Positions 1-8,614 are shown, counted from the stretch's first letter. The stretch is DNA of 41,920 bases from Weissella cibaria (GCF_004521965.1 NZ_SDGK01000018.1:1-41920); one strand, 5' to 3'. The notes: a model not told the origin generated them from the letters alone. Made by a program: numbers and translations.

Positions 1-2104
1 TTTCTTTCAAAAGATAACTTAAATATAATACCTCGTTCATAGCATGAATGCAACCCCCAATTTTAAATCTGACATCACCACAATGACATTTTTTAAGGGA
101 TAACGATGTATGTATCAGGCAGCGTTAATAAACATACTTCAGCAAGTGTAAAGATGGCACAAAACAAGCCTAAAGCTGCCCCGCAACCAAACTACTAATA
201 CCTAACATCCCATCAACAGGTCGTAAAAATGATAGCCTCGTCAGAGAATTCTGCTGTTTAGTCAGATTATATTTCAACAGATTAACTTTCTCTAACGACG
301 TTGGCATGCATATGACTAATTTACCGACGACTAACATTGACGCACTTATTAATTACTACGCATATAGGCACATCCACACTGATCAGGACCATTGCTGCCA
401 GACGATTCACCAATTACGCCAGATTAACTGTCTAATGATTAATTTTCTCTAAACGCCTCACGTTATGACAGTTCCTGTCCTCTAACCAAGCGATGAATCC
501 ATCTGACTAAACTGTCATAATCCCCAATTACTATTAATGGATCCCCGCTAAAATCTGATGAAATCGCAAATTAGTCTGACCATCACGCTATCGTCTCCTC
601 GCTCATAGTGGCTCCCCCCAGGTGTGCTGCCAGCAGCGATAAAATCGATCACAGCACAAACACCTGATAAATGTCGCTTTTGGTCAGGTAATTGTTACGG
701 GACACGTGCTACCGGAAACGCCCCCACCGCATTTAGTCAGACAAAACTCACTACTGGTCAGATAAAGCCCCCATTTATTAAGTGTTCCTAAAGACATACC
801 CACGAATAAGCCCTGTTTATCTGCCTAATCAAATATTTTGTCTGACTACCCCCGTAAAAAATCACCTCATCTTGTCGATTACTACAAATGTTATCTGACC
901 AAATCGCACATTTTCTGACCAAACGCCAAAGATTACATTCTATACCGCTGGTTATTTAATTATGTACGATTGTAAATTACAGGGCCATTCACTATTTTAA
1001 GGATTTGGTGCCATCTAGACTCAACTGTTATATCCAAATGAACGTAGCATCTGCTAACCTTAATCGCTGATAAGTCTGCCTGGCAATATCGCTTCATCTT
1101 CTGACGTACCTTTAATTTCAATGAATCAGGTTAGTTAAATCGTCCATCGTAATCTGGCAAAATCGCAATTTATTCTGGCTTTATATCAAAACAACTAACG
1201 CTGCTATTTAGCAGTAGCCTAATTTATCCCCCGCAATGTATCTAACCTTAGTAATCACTAGCAAATTCTGGTTTAGTCGGGAGGTAACATTCCCCATCAG
1301 CTTTATAAGTCAAAATTAATCGGCTGCCTCACATTAGAAGTGACCTGGGTATCCGTAATTATAAAATTGCACTCATTACTCGCCAGACGAATATGTCTTT
1401 CAGTCAGACAAACTTAGCTTTTACTAAGAGCTTCTAAAGGCCCTCGTCTAATACGGTGCATTTGTCTGGCAAATCAACCAATCCTCCTGACCATCACACT
1501 CAAAATGGTCAACTAGGCAATCCATCGACCTTGTTAAGCAGGTTGCTTCGTTTCTTTTGACGCTTCGATCTAATAGCAAACAAAAAGCACCAGTTACCCG
1601 ATGTAAGCTAAAGTCACCAAACCAAATCCAAGGGAGCAGATGCTTTTAATCACTTCGATCATAGCAGTAAAAATTTACATATTACGTCACTGGGTTTGGT
1701 CATACCAAGATATGTCATAAAAAGTGCGTTGATTATTTGCGCCACTGATACAGCTATTGTGATTTTTAAATGTAATTAAATAGCAACTTAGTAAGCCTGC
1801 ACTTGACCATAATCAAACGTAAAAATTGCAGACTCAAGGAAATCACCAATTACCTGCATCGTATCCACATTTAAATGAAATTTAGTAGATTCTGAATTAT
1901 AAAAAATAAGGATCACATTTCCGTCATCCTCACTCTTTGAAAATCGTCTAATCACGTTACTTTTCAATTTTATCGCAGCAACTATCAGTCCAGTCTTAAG
2001 GGTCCTGACTTTGCCCCTGCCTCAAAACAAAAACAAAAATAAAAACACCAATAGTTCGGTGTATCCTAAACTCGTCTAAAACCAAAATACAAGGAAAGCT
2101 ATTG
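1..2104. other. 2.1-kb region without a gene; array of paired motifs
   Basis: No open frame above 60 codons with a plausible start lies here before the gene at 2105, and stops are dense in all frames. The left 1.5 kb instead carries the paired TCTGRC array described separately. Bases 1500-2100 look like ordinary AT-rich spacer. They contain a loose direct repeat, CTTCGATC followed by ATAGCA, near 1563 and 1653, and a small minus-strand hairpin (ACACC/GGTGT) near 2045-2063. No RNA gene or known mobile-element end was recognised. Confidence 0.6.
240..1492. repeat. Array of paired direct repeats, TCTGRC-N15-TCTGRC
   Basis: The half-site TCTGRC (variants TCTAAC, TCTGCC, CCTGGC) recurs in same-orientation pairs. 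Plus-strand pairs begin at 481/502, 554/575, 820/841, 894/914, 1079/1100, 1153/1174 and 1465/1486. Minus-strand pairs (read here as GTCAGA or GCCAGA) are at 240/261, 397/418, 736/757 and 1382/1403. Spacing is 21 bp in ten of these eleven and 20 bp in one. Weaker pairs are 291/311 (+) and 1276/1296 (-). The spacer is A/T-rich, often with AAATCGCA after the first half-site. Two direct repeats about two helical turns apart is the geometry used by LytTR-type response regulators, so a regulator-binding array is one reading; the protein is unknown. It is not a CRISPR array: the units are short, degenerate and on both strands. Confidence 0.7.
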
Positions 2105-2506
2105 ATGTCTTTAAATGATTCTATCCTACGTAGCGTCAGATTAACAGACTCAAATTTCGAATTTTTTATGGATGATAACGGTGAGTTCAATCACATCTCA
2201 TATCGTGGAAAAGATAATCATAAAACTATTATTTATGAAACTGCACTACACGGTAATATGCATCACTACGCTTTGTACAGACAAGAGAGTGTAGTGACCA
2301 AGAATGGTTACAACAACCCCACCGAGGTAAAGCTACGAACAACTAACGGTTTCGATAACCGCCTATGTCTACGTAAGCAGCACTATTACTGCCATGACGG
2401 TAACGCTTCCGTAGTTGTGTCATCACTCGATTTAGACGAAGACCGAAACATTTCTAAATCTCTACGCCTTCAAGTTATTCGACTAACTATGGAGGACATT
2501 TCATAG
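2105..2506 (+). CDS. Hypothetical protein, 133 aa
   Basis: I do not recognise this protein. The ATG at 2105 is preceded by AAGGAA about nine bases upstream, so it is preferred over the TTG immediately before it. The product has no signal peptide or membrane segment. It is mixed in composition, with a His/Tyr/Asn-rich middle (HGNMHHYALYRQ near residue 50) and two cysteines around residues 87-96. It stands alone on the plus strand between the paired-repeat region and the convergent oppA gene, and a strong hairpin with a T-run follows 120 bases after its stop. An isolated short gene of this kind could be accessory. Coding status is likely from the start signal and terminator but not certain. Confidence 0.55.
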   Translation: MSLNDSILRSVRLTDSNFEFFMDDNGEFNHISYRGKDNHKTIIYETALHGNMHHYALYRQESVVTKNGYNNPTEVKLRTTNGFDNRLCLRKQHYYCHDGNASVVVSSLDLDEDRNISKSLRLQVIRLTMEDIS

Positions 2507-2628
2507 AAGGTTATCGATTTTGTTTCGCATCTCTTACACTCACCAGTTCACTGTGTTATCAACGACGAATTCCAGGATTCTCTTTGACATGCGACGCATC
2601 CGTATCCAAATGAAGTATGGGAAATTCT

Positions 2629-2669
2629 AAAAAAGTGGTGACCAACATTTCTGTCATCACCACTTTTTG
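2629..2669 (+). terminator. Intrinsic terminator, 12-bp stem
   Basis: A perfect inverted repeat, AAAAAGTGGTGA (2630-2641) and TCACCACTTTTT (2657-2668), encloses a 15-base loop and ends in a T-run. It lies downstream of the plus-strand hypothetical gene and could work in both directions. Confidence 0.8.
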
Positions 2670-2763
2670 CGACTCTTCAAATCGCGTTAATTTTCAAATT
2701 CATTGTCGACCAACGCTATTTGGCATAGAGCCGGTCTTTAACTTGCACAAGTCATGCCCCTTT

Positions 2764-2812
2764 TTATTAAAAAAACGGACAGCCCACATCACTGTGAACT
2801 AGCCGTTTCAAA
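2764..2812 (-). terminator. Probable terminator of oppA copy 1
   Basis: Read on the minus strand, AAACGG and CCGTTT bracket a second small hairpin (CACAGTGATGTG) and are followed by a run of T and A residues. It starts about 20 bases after the oppA stop codon. Confidence 0.55.
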
Positions 2813-2832
2813 ATCTTTTTTAACTCATTAGC

Positions 2833-4458
2833 CTACTTCTTGTAAGCCCACTTCCAGTCGAATGGTGCTCCAGTTGGGTTTGAGACAACACCCTTAACTG
2901 ATTGACGGTACAACGTTGCGTATGATTGGTAGTAAAGCGGTGCCACACCGACTTGCTTTTCAATCGTTTGTTCAGCCATTTTGTAGTCGTCGTAACGCTT
3001 GTTCTCATCGTTTACATCAGTCGTCTTAGCGGCCTTTTGAGCTGCATCGTAGTCAGCGTTTGACCAGCTACCGTTGTTGAATGACGAATCAGACGTGTAC
3101 AAGTCCAAGAATGTTGATGGATCACCGTAGTCAGCTCCCCATGCTGAGATTACAAGCTCAAACTTCTTGTCTTGTGAGAAGGCCAAACGTTGCTTAAATG
3201 GCACTTGCTTAATATCAACGTTCAATCCTGACAAGTCCTCCAATTGTGATTGCAAGAATTGCGCCGTGTTCTTCGCCTTATCCGTATCGTCAGTCAACAA
3301 TTGCAAGCTAAGCTTCTTCTTGCCCACTTCCTTCAATCCTTCAGCAAACAACTTCTTAGCCTTTGACTTGTTGTAGCTAATGGCACCCTTCACAGCAGCT
3401 GACTCCGCAAAGTCCTTACCTGTGTTTGGATCCTTAGCCAAGTTCTTAGCCGTCAACGTCGTGGCCGGGGTTGCGTTACCCTTCAACACCTTGTTAGACA
3501 AAGTCTTACGGTCAATTGCGTACGACAAAGCTTGACGAATCTTAACATTCTTAAGCGCTGGTACCTTCTTCTCATTAAACTCCAAGTAGAACGTTGAAGC
3601 CATTGGAATAACCTTGTAATCCTTACGCTTCTGTGAGGCACGCACTTGGTCCGATGACAAGTAAGCCAAATCAAGCTTGTTACCCTTGTACAAGTTGTAA
3701 CCCGTGTTTTGGTCCTTGATGGTTTGAATCTCAACCTTTGGCGTCTTCACTGCGTCAGCATCCCAGTAGTTCTTGTTCTTAACCAATGAGTACTTGTTGT
3801 TTGAACCAGTCCAGCCCTTCAATACAAACGGACCTGAAGCCAACGTGTACTTGGCTGCCGTACCATACTTGCTACCAACCTTATCCACGAAAGCCTTGCT
3901 TTGTGGGTAAAATGGCGCCATCGTCAAAACTGACTCAAGTTGTGGCATTGGCTTTTCAAGGGTCACTTCAAGCGTTTGATCATCAAGCGCCTTTACGCCC
4001 AAGTCATCCAAGTTCTTATCTTTACCTGATTGGATTGCATCCGCATTCTTAATTCCTGAGAACAAGTACGCATATTGTGATGCCGTTTTAGGATCATTCG
4101 TACGTTGCCAACCATAGACGAAATCTTGCGCCGTGATTGGATCACCGTTCGCCCACTTCAAGCCTGAACGCAACTTAAACGTGTACGTCAAACCGTCATC
4201 AGACTTTTGCACAGACTCAGCCAAAGCCAATTCAGGCTTGTTATCCTTACCGTTACGGTACAAACCATCACCTGTAGCTTGCAAAGCATCGAAGTCAACT
4301 GATGCTGTTGCCTTTGATGGATCAGCAGTTCCCAAGTCAGCCGATTCCATCCAGTTAATTGTCTTATACGTTGCTGCTCCTGCAGACAATGGTGCCAAGG
4401 CTGATCCCAGAATCAACGCCGTTGACAACAAGGCTGAAGTCTTTACTACCTTATTCAT
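2833..4458 (-). CDS. oppA: Peptide ABC transporter substrate-binding protein, OppA family (copy 1)
   Basis: This 541-aa protein belongs to the SBP_bac_5 family that delivers oligopeptides to an ABC importer. An N-terminal signal sequence (MNKVVKTSALLSTALILGSA) ends at an Ala-rich SPase I-like site near residue 28. There is no lipobox cysteine, which is unusual for a Gram-positive binding protein that must stay at the membrane. Family features follow: GDGLYR near residue 63, the SBP_bac_5 signature region TYTFKLRSGLKWANGDPITAQDFVYGW around 90-117, and the conserved C-terminal Trp-rich tail. No oppBCDF permease or ATPase genes are adjacent, so it must serve a transporter encoded elsewhere. A paralogue of the same length lies at 20139-21764. 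Function at family level is secure; peptide specificity is not readable. Confidence 0.9.
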   Translation of the reverse strand: MNKVVKTSALLSTALILGSALAPLSAGAATYKTINWMESADLGTADPSKATASVDFDALQATGDGLYRNGKDNKPELALAESVQKSDDGLTYTFKLRSGLKWANGDPITAQDFVYGWQRTNDPKTASQYAYLFSGIKNADAIQSGKDKNLDDLGVKALDDQTLEVTLEKPMPQLESVLTMAPFYPQSKAFVDKVGSKYGTAAKYTLASGPFVLKGWTGSNNKYSLVKNKNYWDADAVKTPKVEIQTIKDQNTGYNLYKGNKLDLAYLSSDQVRASQKRKDYKVIPMASTFYLEFNEKKVPALKNVKIRQALSYAIDRKTLSNKVLKGNATPATTLTAKNLAKDPNTGKDFAESAAVKGAISYNKSKAKKLFAEGLKEVGKKKLSLQLLTDDTDKAKNTAQFLQSQLEDLSGLNVDIKQVPFKQRLAFSQDKKFELVISAWGADYGDPSTFLDLYTSDSSFNNGSWSNADYDAAQKAAKTTDVNDENKRYDDYKMAEQTIEKQVGVAPLYYQSYATLYRQSVKGVVSNPTGAPFDWKWAYKK

Positions 4459-4499
4459 AATTCGTTCCCCGTTTCACTTGCACTTATATTATATTCATT

Positions 4500-4528
4500 A
4501 GATTACTATGAGAATTCGCAAGTGTCAA
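4500..4528 (-). promoter_or_regulatory. Possible promoter of oppA copy 1
   Basis: On the minus strand TTGACA (complement of 4523-4528) is followed after 17 bases by TAATCT (complement of 4500-4505). The -35 box is perfect and the -10 box weak. No T-box or other riboswitch is visible in this leader, unlike oppA copy 2. Confidence 0.45.
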
Positions 4529-4645
4529 TGACGTCATTCTTTAATTTCTCATTTTAACTATCGAAAACAGCTTAAAACTCCTATATAACAACGTTTCAAA
4601 AAATGAGAAACAACTTAATTTGTCAGGAAAGCTGACATCAAGTAA

Positions 4646-4682
4646 GAAAAAACACGACTATGCCATCGCATAATCGTGTTTT
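4646..4682 (-). terminator. Terminator of the six-gene housekeeping operon
   Basis: On the minus strand AAAACACGATTATGC, a GATG loop and the complementary arm with one G-T pair are followed by a T-run, a few bases after the HAD hydrolase stop. Confidence 0.8.
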
Positions 4683-4689
4683 GAATAGT

Positions 4690-5466
4690 CTATTTGATTT
4701 CCCAATCGTCCAATGAATCAACTTCATGGGTTGGCTGCTTATTAGCCGCAGCAACTTGCTCTTTCGTTGAAACACCTGTATAGACCAGTAATGTATCAAT
4801 GTCAGAATTAATTCCCGCCAAGATATCTGTGTTGTAATTGTCACCAACCATCACCACTTGGTCAGCCGTCAAACCAGTTCGGCGCAACGCCCCAGCCATA
4901 ATAATGGTTTCTGGCTTACCAATGACAACTGGCTTTTGTTGCACCGCTGTTTGCAAAGCAGCCACCAATGTACCAGCACCAGGTAACATTCCTCGTTCAT
5001 TGGGCAAGTTCGTATCAACGTTGGTTGCAACGAACTTAGCACCATGCTGAATGGCAAGGGTGGCTTGCACTAACTTCTCATAGTTAATATTACGATCCAA
5101 TCCAATAGCGACAGCATCAGCAGGCCCTTCACTTACCAACTCAAAACCCTTTGCTTCCAAAGCCACCTGCAAGCCGATTTCACCGATCATCAAAACACGC
5201 TTAACGTCCCCTAGCTCAGCCAAATAATCGGCCAAGGCCATCGCACTCGTGTAGACTTGCTCTGCCGTCGTGGGAGTATCATGATTATCCGTTAAATTGG
5301 CTGCAACTTCATCAGGTGTCTTCGTTGAATTGTTTGTCACGAACAGATATTGCGATGACGATTCAGTCAAGCGTTCAATGAACCGTTTCCCTGCTGGAAA
5401 GCGCTTCGTCCCTTGGTAAATCGTCCCGTCCAAATCAATAAAATATCCATCGTAGTGTTGTGCCAT
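4690..5466 (-). CDS. HAD-superfamily hydrolase, NagD/YutF type (TIGR01457-like)
   Basis: This 258-aa phosphatase-like protein has the HAD motifs in order. Motif I is DLDGT with the nucleophile Asp11 and acid/base Asp13, followed by the TIYQG loop typical of NagD-like enzymes. Motif II is VTNNST around residue 45. GKPE with the motif III lysine is near residue 180, and motif IV MVGDNYNTDI near 205. NagD-type enzymes have a large C2 cap between motifs II and III, and the length here fits. YutF of Bacillus subtilis is the expected counterpart, and the upstream YutD gene supports this because yutD and yutF cluster in Firmicutes. The natural substrate, probably a small sugar phosphate or nucleotide, is not deducible. 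It is the last gene of the operon. Confidence 0.88.
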   Translation of the reverse strand: MAQHYDGYFIDLDGTIYQGTKRFPAGKRFIERLTESSSQYLFVTNNSTKTPDEVAANLTDNHDTPTTAEQVYTSAMALADYLAELGDVKRVLMIGEIGLQVALEAKGFELVSEGPADAVAIGLDRNINYEKLVQATLAIQHGAKFVATNVDTNLPNERGMLPGAGTLVAALQTAVQQKPVVIGKPETIIMAGALRRTGLTADQVVMVGDNYNTDILAGINSDIDTLLVYTGVSTKEQVAAANKQPTHEVDSLDDWEIK

Positions 5467-5475
5467 GTTAACTGA

Positions 5476-6123
5476 TTATCCCTTCGTTTCTGTGGTTTGT
5501 CGTTCACGAATCTGGAAACGGCGGCGCTTTTTATGCCCCTTCGTTTCAACAGTATTCGTCCGTTCCTTCACATGCTTTGCCTTGTTTCCCGTTGGCTTCG
5601 TCTTCTCAGCCACTGCCGGTCCCTTTGGCTTACTCTTGTGATTCTGGTTACTACCGCCATCCTTGTTATTTGAATGGTTCATGTTGGCATTTGAACGACG
5701 TTGACGACGACGCTTACGATGAACCGGTTGTTGTTCATCTTCTCCTTCATCAACATCATGTGGTGCAAGGTTTTCTAACACGAAATATGGTGCCCCGAAA
5801 TTGACTTCTTCATATAAGTAGTCTTGTAAGGCTGAAATTTGTTGGCTACGGGCAACACCAGTAGCACCGTCTTTATAAAAGCCATGCAACCGTAATTGAT
5901 CAGCCGCAATGTCACCAACTAGAAAATCATATTTTTCCAGGAAGTCACTAAATCGGGCTGCCATTTTTTGTTGATCGTAAGCTTCGCGGTAGTTATGCAC
6001 TAACCGGTAACTCCGCTCGTTGATAAAAATGACGTCAGATGTTTCACCAGTTGTGATGGTCGTAGCTTCTTGACGCTTAATGAACTGCTCCTCAGCAAGT
6101 TCTTTCATCCGTTCGCGATCCAT
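5476..6123 (-). CDS. yutD: YutD-family protein with a long basic tail
   Basis: Residues 1-125 resemble the YutD (DUF1027) family, a small conserved Firmicutes protein of unknown function; the stretch SYRLVHNYREAYDQ and the following FSDFLEKYDFLVGDIAADQLRLHGFY are characteristic. The bacillar family member is about 100 aa, whereas this one is 215 aa. The extra C-terminal part, from about residue 130, is low complexity and rich in Lys, Arg, Asn and Thr, with clusters such as HRKRRRQRRSN. Such a tail is probably disordered and might bind RNA or another polyanion; that is inference. A good AAGGAGG sequence precedes the ATG, and the gene is tightly spaced to its neighbours. Confidence 0.85.
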   Translation of the reverse strand: MDRERMKELAEEQFIKRQEATTITTGETSDVIFINERSYRLVHNYREAYDQQKMAARFSDFLEKYDFLVGDIAADQLRLHGFYKDGATGVARSQQISALQDYLYEEVNFGAPYFVLENLAPHDVDEGEDEQQPVHRKRRRQRRSNANMNHSNNKDGGSNQNHKSKPKGPAVAEKTKPTGNKAKHVKERTNTVETKGHKKRRRFQIRERQTTETKG

Positions 6124-6153
6124 GTTGTGGGCCTCCTTTCTGCTATATTTTAT

Positions 6154-7530
6154 TTAAGGTGTAAACGTGTCAGCCAAATAGGCTGCAAAGTCCTCACGAA
6201 TTACTGTATCATATGACATCACGTTCTGTCCCGCGATTTCCAAAGTTGGGAAATACGGAATAAACATGTAATGATCTAAACCACCAATTGTATACGTAGC
6301 CGCCATATCGAGTGGCTGTCCATTCACGAGAACATCCCCATTCGCTAAGACAGTTAACCCAGCCCAAACAACTTCACCCCAGGCCTCACCACGGAAGCCC
6401 ATGCCCTTCAAACGATTAGGTCGTAAGAAGTTGCGGTTCTTTTCAATTTCATGGGCCAGGCGCCACAAATCAGGTCCTGCCAACGTTGAACGCATTGGAT
6501 GCACCGCATGTGGTAACAAGGCGTGCAAATCCTTGGCAGTGACTAAGCCAGCTGGTAAATCATGCAGGAACAAGCCCGTCGATAACATCGCCACATCTGT
6601 GTGCGTGCGTTGCATCAATGCGGCAAGTCCCAAATCAATCAAACGATGTTCACCACGAATATCCGTAGTGTACACCGTTGGTAAGTCTGCAATCACCCAT
6701 TTCGCTAGTTGTTGTTCACCACTAGTTTGATACCCAGCAATCTCAATCTCATCTTCATGCACAGCTGGCAAATCATCCGTGACCACTGTACGGGCTTGCA
6801 TGTGGACCAACTTGCCATCTTCAATTTCTAATTCAATACGGCCGATATGATCCCCGTAACGCCCGGCCGCCGCGATTAACGAATTGCCCCGTTTCTCACC
6901 ATGTTCCAACAAATGGTGCGTATGGGCACCGATAATCACATGCAATTCTGGGTAATGCTCAGCCAAGTATCGGTCAGTTGGTATACCTAGGTGTGACAGC
7001 AAGATATTAATATCTGTTTTACCCGCTAATTCCAGCAAAATACGTTGTAGCGCACTGTCAATTTCTTCTGGCATCCAATTTAATAACGGTAGTGTCAAAA
7101 TAAACGGCGCCGTGAACCCAAGTACGCCAATCCTGGTACCCCGTGGCGTCGTAATAATGCGGTAAGCGACTGCCCAATCCGGAATCTTACCGGTCGTTTT
7201 ATCGGTGATGTTACCTAAAATAACCGGAAAATTGGCCTGGTCATACAAGCAATTTAAATCATCATGCACTAAGCCTAAGCCTTCGTTATTGCCAATCGTC
7301 ACAGCATCATAGCCAACTTCATTCATCAAGGCCACATTGGCTTGGCCCATCGTTGCTTCGGTTAGAGGGTGTTGACGATCCAAAAAATCACCAATATCAA
7401 ACGTCAAGACGCTAAAGCCATCGCGTCGTAACTGACGTTTGCGCGTTAATAAATAGCGCCGGATTTTAGGCCAACGCTCTAAATGCGAGTGTAAGTCATT
7501 CGTATGTAAAATCGAAATTTTATCTCGCAT
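6154..7530 (-). CDS. Metallophosphatase / 5'-nucleotidase family protein, YunD-like
   Basis: The 458-aa protein combines an N-terminal calcineurin-like phosphoesterase domain (about 1-250) with a C-terminal 5'-nucleotidase domain. Metal ligands are visible: D12 and H14 in HTNDLHSH, the Asp in DIGDFLDR near residue 47, the Asn in TIGNNEGL near 97, then SHLG near 185 and GAHTHH near 205. GNNEG instead of GNHE is common in the cytoplasmic YunD branch. There is no signal peptide, so it should act in the cytoplasm, unlike secreted UshA-type enzymes. It probably hydrolyses nucleotides or related phosphoesters. GAGGAGGT precedes the start, and only four bases separate it from the upstream phosphoesterase stop. 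Confidence 0.88.
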   Translation of the reverse strand: MRDKISILHTNDLHSHLERWPKIRRYLLTRKRQLRRDGFSVLTFDIGDFLDRQHPLTEATMGQANVALMNEVGYDAVTIGNNEGLGLVHDDLNCLYDQANFPVILGNITDKTTGKIPDWAVAYRIITTPRGTRIGVLGFTAPFILTLPLLNWMPEEIDSALQRILLELAGKTDINILLSHLGIPTDRYLAEHYPELHVIIGAHTHHLLEHGEKRGNSLIAAAGRYGDHIGRIELEIEDGKLVHMQARTVVTDDLPAVHEDEIEIAGYQTSGEQQLAKWVIADLPTVYTTDIRGEHRLIDLGLAALMQRTHTDVAMLSTGLFLHDLPAGLVTAKDLHALLPHAVHPMRSTLAGPDLWRLAHEIEKNRNFLRPNRLKGMGFRGEAWGEVVWAGLTVLANGDVLVNGQPLDMAATYTIGGLDHYMFIPYFPTLEIAGQNVMSYDTVIREDFAAYLADTFTP

Positions 7531-7534
7531 CTAG

Positions 7535-8155
7535 TTACCTCCTCTTGGCGAAATCATCATGCTTTCGTTGAATAATTAATTCAATTTCGTTCATTGTTAA
7601 TGGTGTGCTCCATGATGGCCGTTCGTCAGCCATCAAGTAATCCAAATCAGCACTATCCACACCGACATTAATATTTTCTTGTACTGGCACGCTGTAGTGG
7701 TGAATGTGCCCGTGCAAATTAATACTACTTGGTGTTTGACCAAACATCATTGGATAGTGCGTCAAAAAGAATTGGTGGTGATTGGCCTTAATAATGCGAC
7801 CAACATCTTCGAATTCATACTTCGGCTTACCGTCTGATAGCATCGGATTGTGAGCAGCCAAATACTTAAACAATGCCCGCGAATCATGGTTTCCCTTAAT
7901 AATCACAATGTGTCCGTTTAATTGTTCCAAGATACCATCAATCATTTCATGCCCCAACTTGGCTGGACGGATGTGGTTTACCATGGCAATATCGCCCAAA
8001 TGGTACACCGTGTCCATTTCACCAACCCGGTCGTTCCAGGCCTTAATCATTGCAGGGTGCTCATCTTCTAAGAAGTTAAATGGGCGAGGTGCAAAATTAT
8101 TACTTTGCAAAAGTTCTTCATGGAAGAAATGCGTATCAGAAGTAAAATATTCCAT
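7535..8155 (-). CDS. Metallophosphoesterase family protein, 206 aa
   Basis: A single-domain calcineurin-like phosphoesterase. The metal-binding motifs are in order: SDTHFFHE at residues 6-13, HLGDIA near 53, KGNHDSR near 90, a histidine in THYPMMF near 133 and HGHIHHYS near 147. It is cytosolic, with no signal or membrane segment. Proteins of this type are often annotated as predicted phosphohydrolases acting on nucleotides, but this substrate is unknown. It sits third in the operon, just upstream of a second metallophosphatase of a different subfamily; the two are not obvious duplicates. Confidence 0.88.
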   Translation of the reverse strand: MEYFTSDTHFFHEELLQSNNFAPRPFNFLEDEHPAMIKAWNDRVGEMDTVYHLGDIAMVNHIRPAKLGHEMIDGILEQLNGHIVIIKGNHDSRALFKYLAAHNPMLSDGKPKYEFEDVGRIIKANHHQFFLTHYPMMFGQTPSSINLHGHIHHYSVPVQENINVGVDSADLDYLMADERPSWSTPLTMNEIELIIQRKHDDFAKRR

Positions 8156-8172
8156 TTTTCTCTAATCCTCTT

Positions 8173-8613
8173 TTAGCGGAGTCTTCCGCCATCATAACTA
8201 TTAATCCATTTTTCAAACGCAGCAAAATATTCAGGAAAAGCATTTACGCCACCAAAGCGTAAGACATCCGGTTGATCATCGAACTGAACAATTAAGCCCC
8301 ACTCATCGGTTGCGCCTGGTTGTACTTGCCGATAATCCGCCTGCCAATTTGGCAAAGTTGCCATTAATTTCCTTTCAATGTTTGGCCATTGAAAGGAAAC
8401 GTCCTGCCACATTGTCGCAAATTGGCGCCATTTGGCATCAGTGGGTTGGTCACGCCTAAAGATAAAGGTCGGATCCGCGACATCCATAATCGGTGCTTTC
8501 ATTGTCGCAGGTACGCGCAAATAAAAAGCGTGCTGATCAGTCTGCTTTGCGTAAATATAATCAAATCCCGTCGCTAAATTACCACGATAAAATTCAAAAT
8601 ATTGTAGTGCCAT
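8173..8613 (-). CDS. Hypothetical protein, 146 aa
   Basis: I do not recognise the family. The ATG at 8613 lies one base after the stop of the upstream peptidase gene, which suggests translational coupling; a TTG four codons earlier would overlap the peptidase and is less likely. The protein is soluble and Trp/Phe-rich, with aromatic clusters (MWQDVSFQWPNIERKLMATLPNW around residues 71-93) and no recognisable catalytic motif. It is inside a clear operon, so it is very probably expressed. A role linked to the flanking peptidase or phosphoesterase is possible but unsupported. Confidence 0.7.
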   Translation of the reverse strand: MALQYFEFYRGNLATGFDYIYAKQTDQHAFYLRVPATMKAPIMDVADPTFIFRRDQPTDAKWRQFATMWQDVSFQWPNIERKLMATLPNWQADYRQVQPGATDEWGLIVQFDDQPDVLRFGGVNAFPEYFAAFEKWINSYDGGRLR

Positions 8614-8614
8614 C

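Larger units (their letters stand above)
2507..2832. other. Intergenic spacer between convergent genes, two terminators
   Basis: The 326 bases between the converging hypothetical gene and oppA hold one terminator for each side and no credible gene. A 61-codon frame at 2617-2802 runs straight through both hairpins and has no ribosome binding site. Confidence 0.6.

Noticed and set aside
240-1492. CRISPR array
   Set aside because: The repeated units are only 6-9 bases, degenerate, on both strands and paired at 21 bp; there are no uniform repeats or spacers and no cas genes.
2617-2802. 61-codon plus-strand frame
   Set aside because: It runs through two terminator hairpins, has no ribosome binding site and resembles nothing.
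7530-7535. Tandem duplication of the two metallophosphatases at 6154 and 7535
   Set aside because: They belong to different subfamilies with different motif forms and lengths, so they are not recent duplicates.
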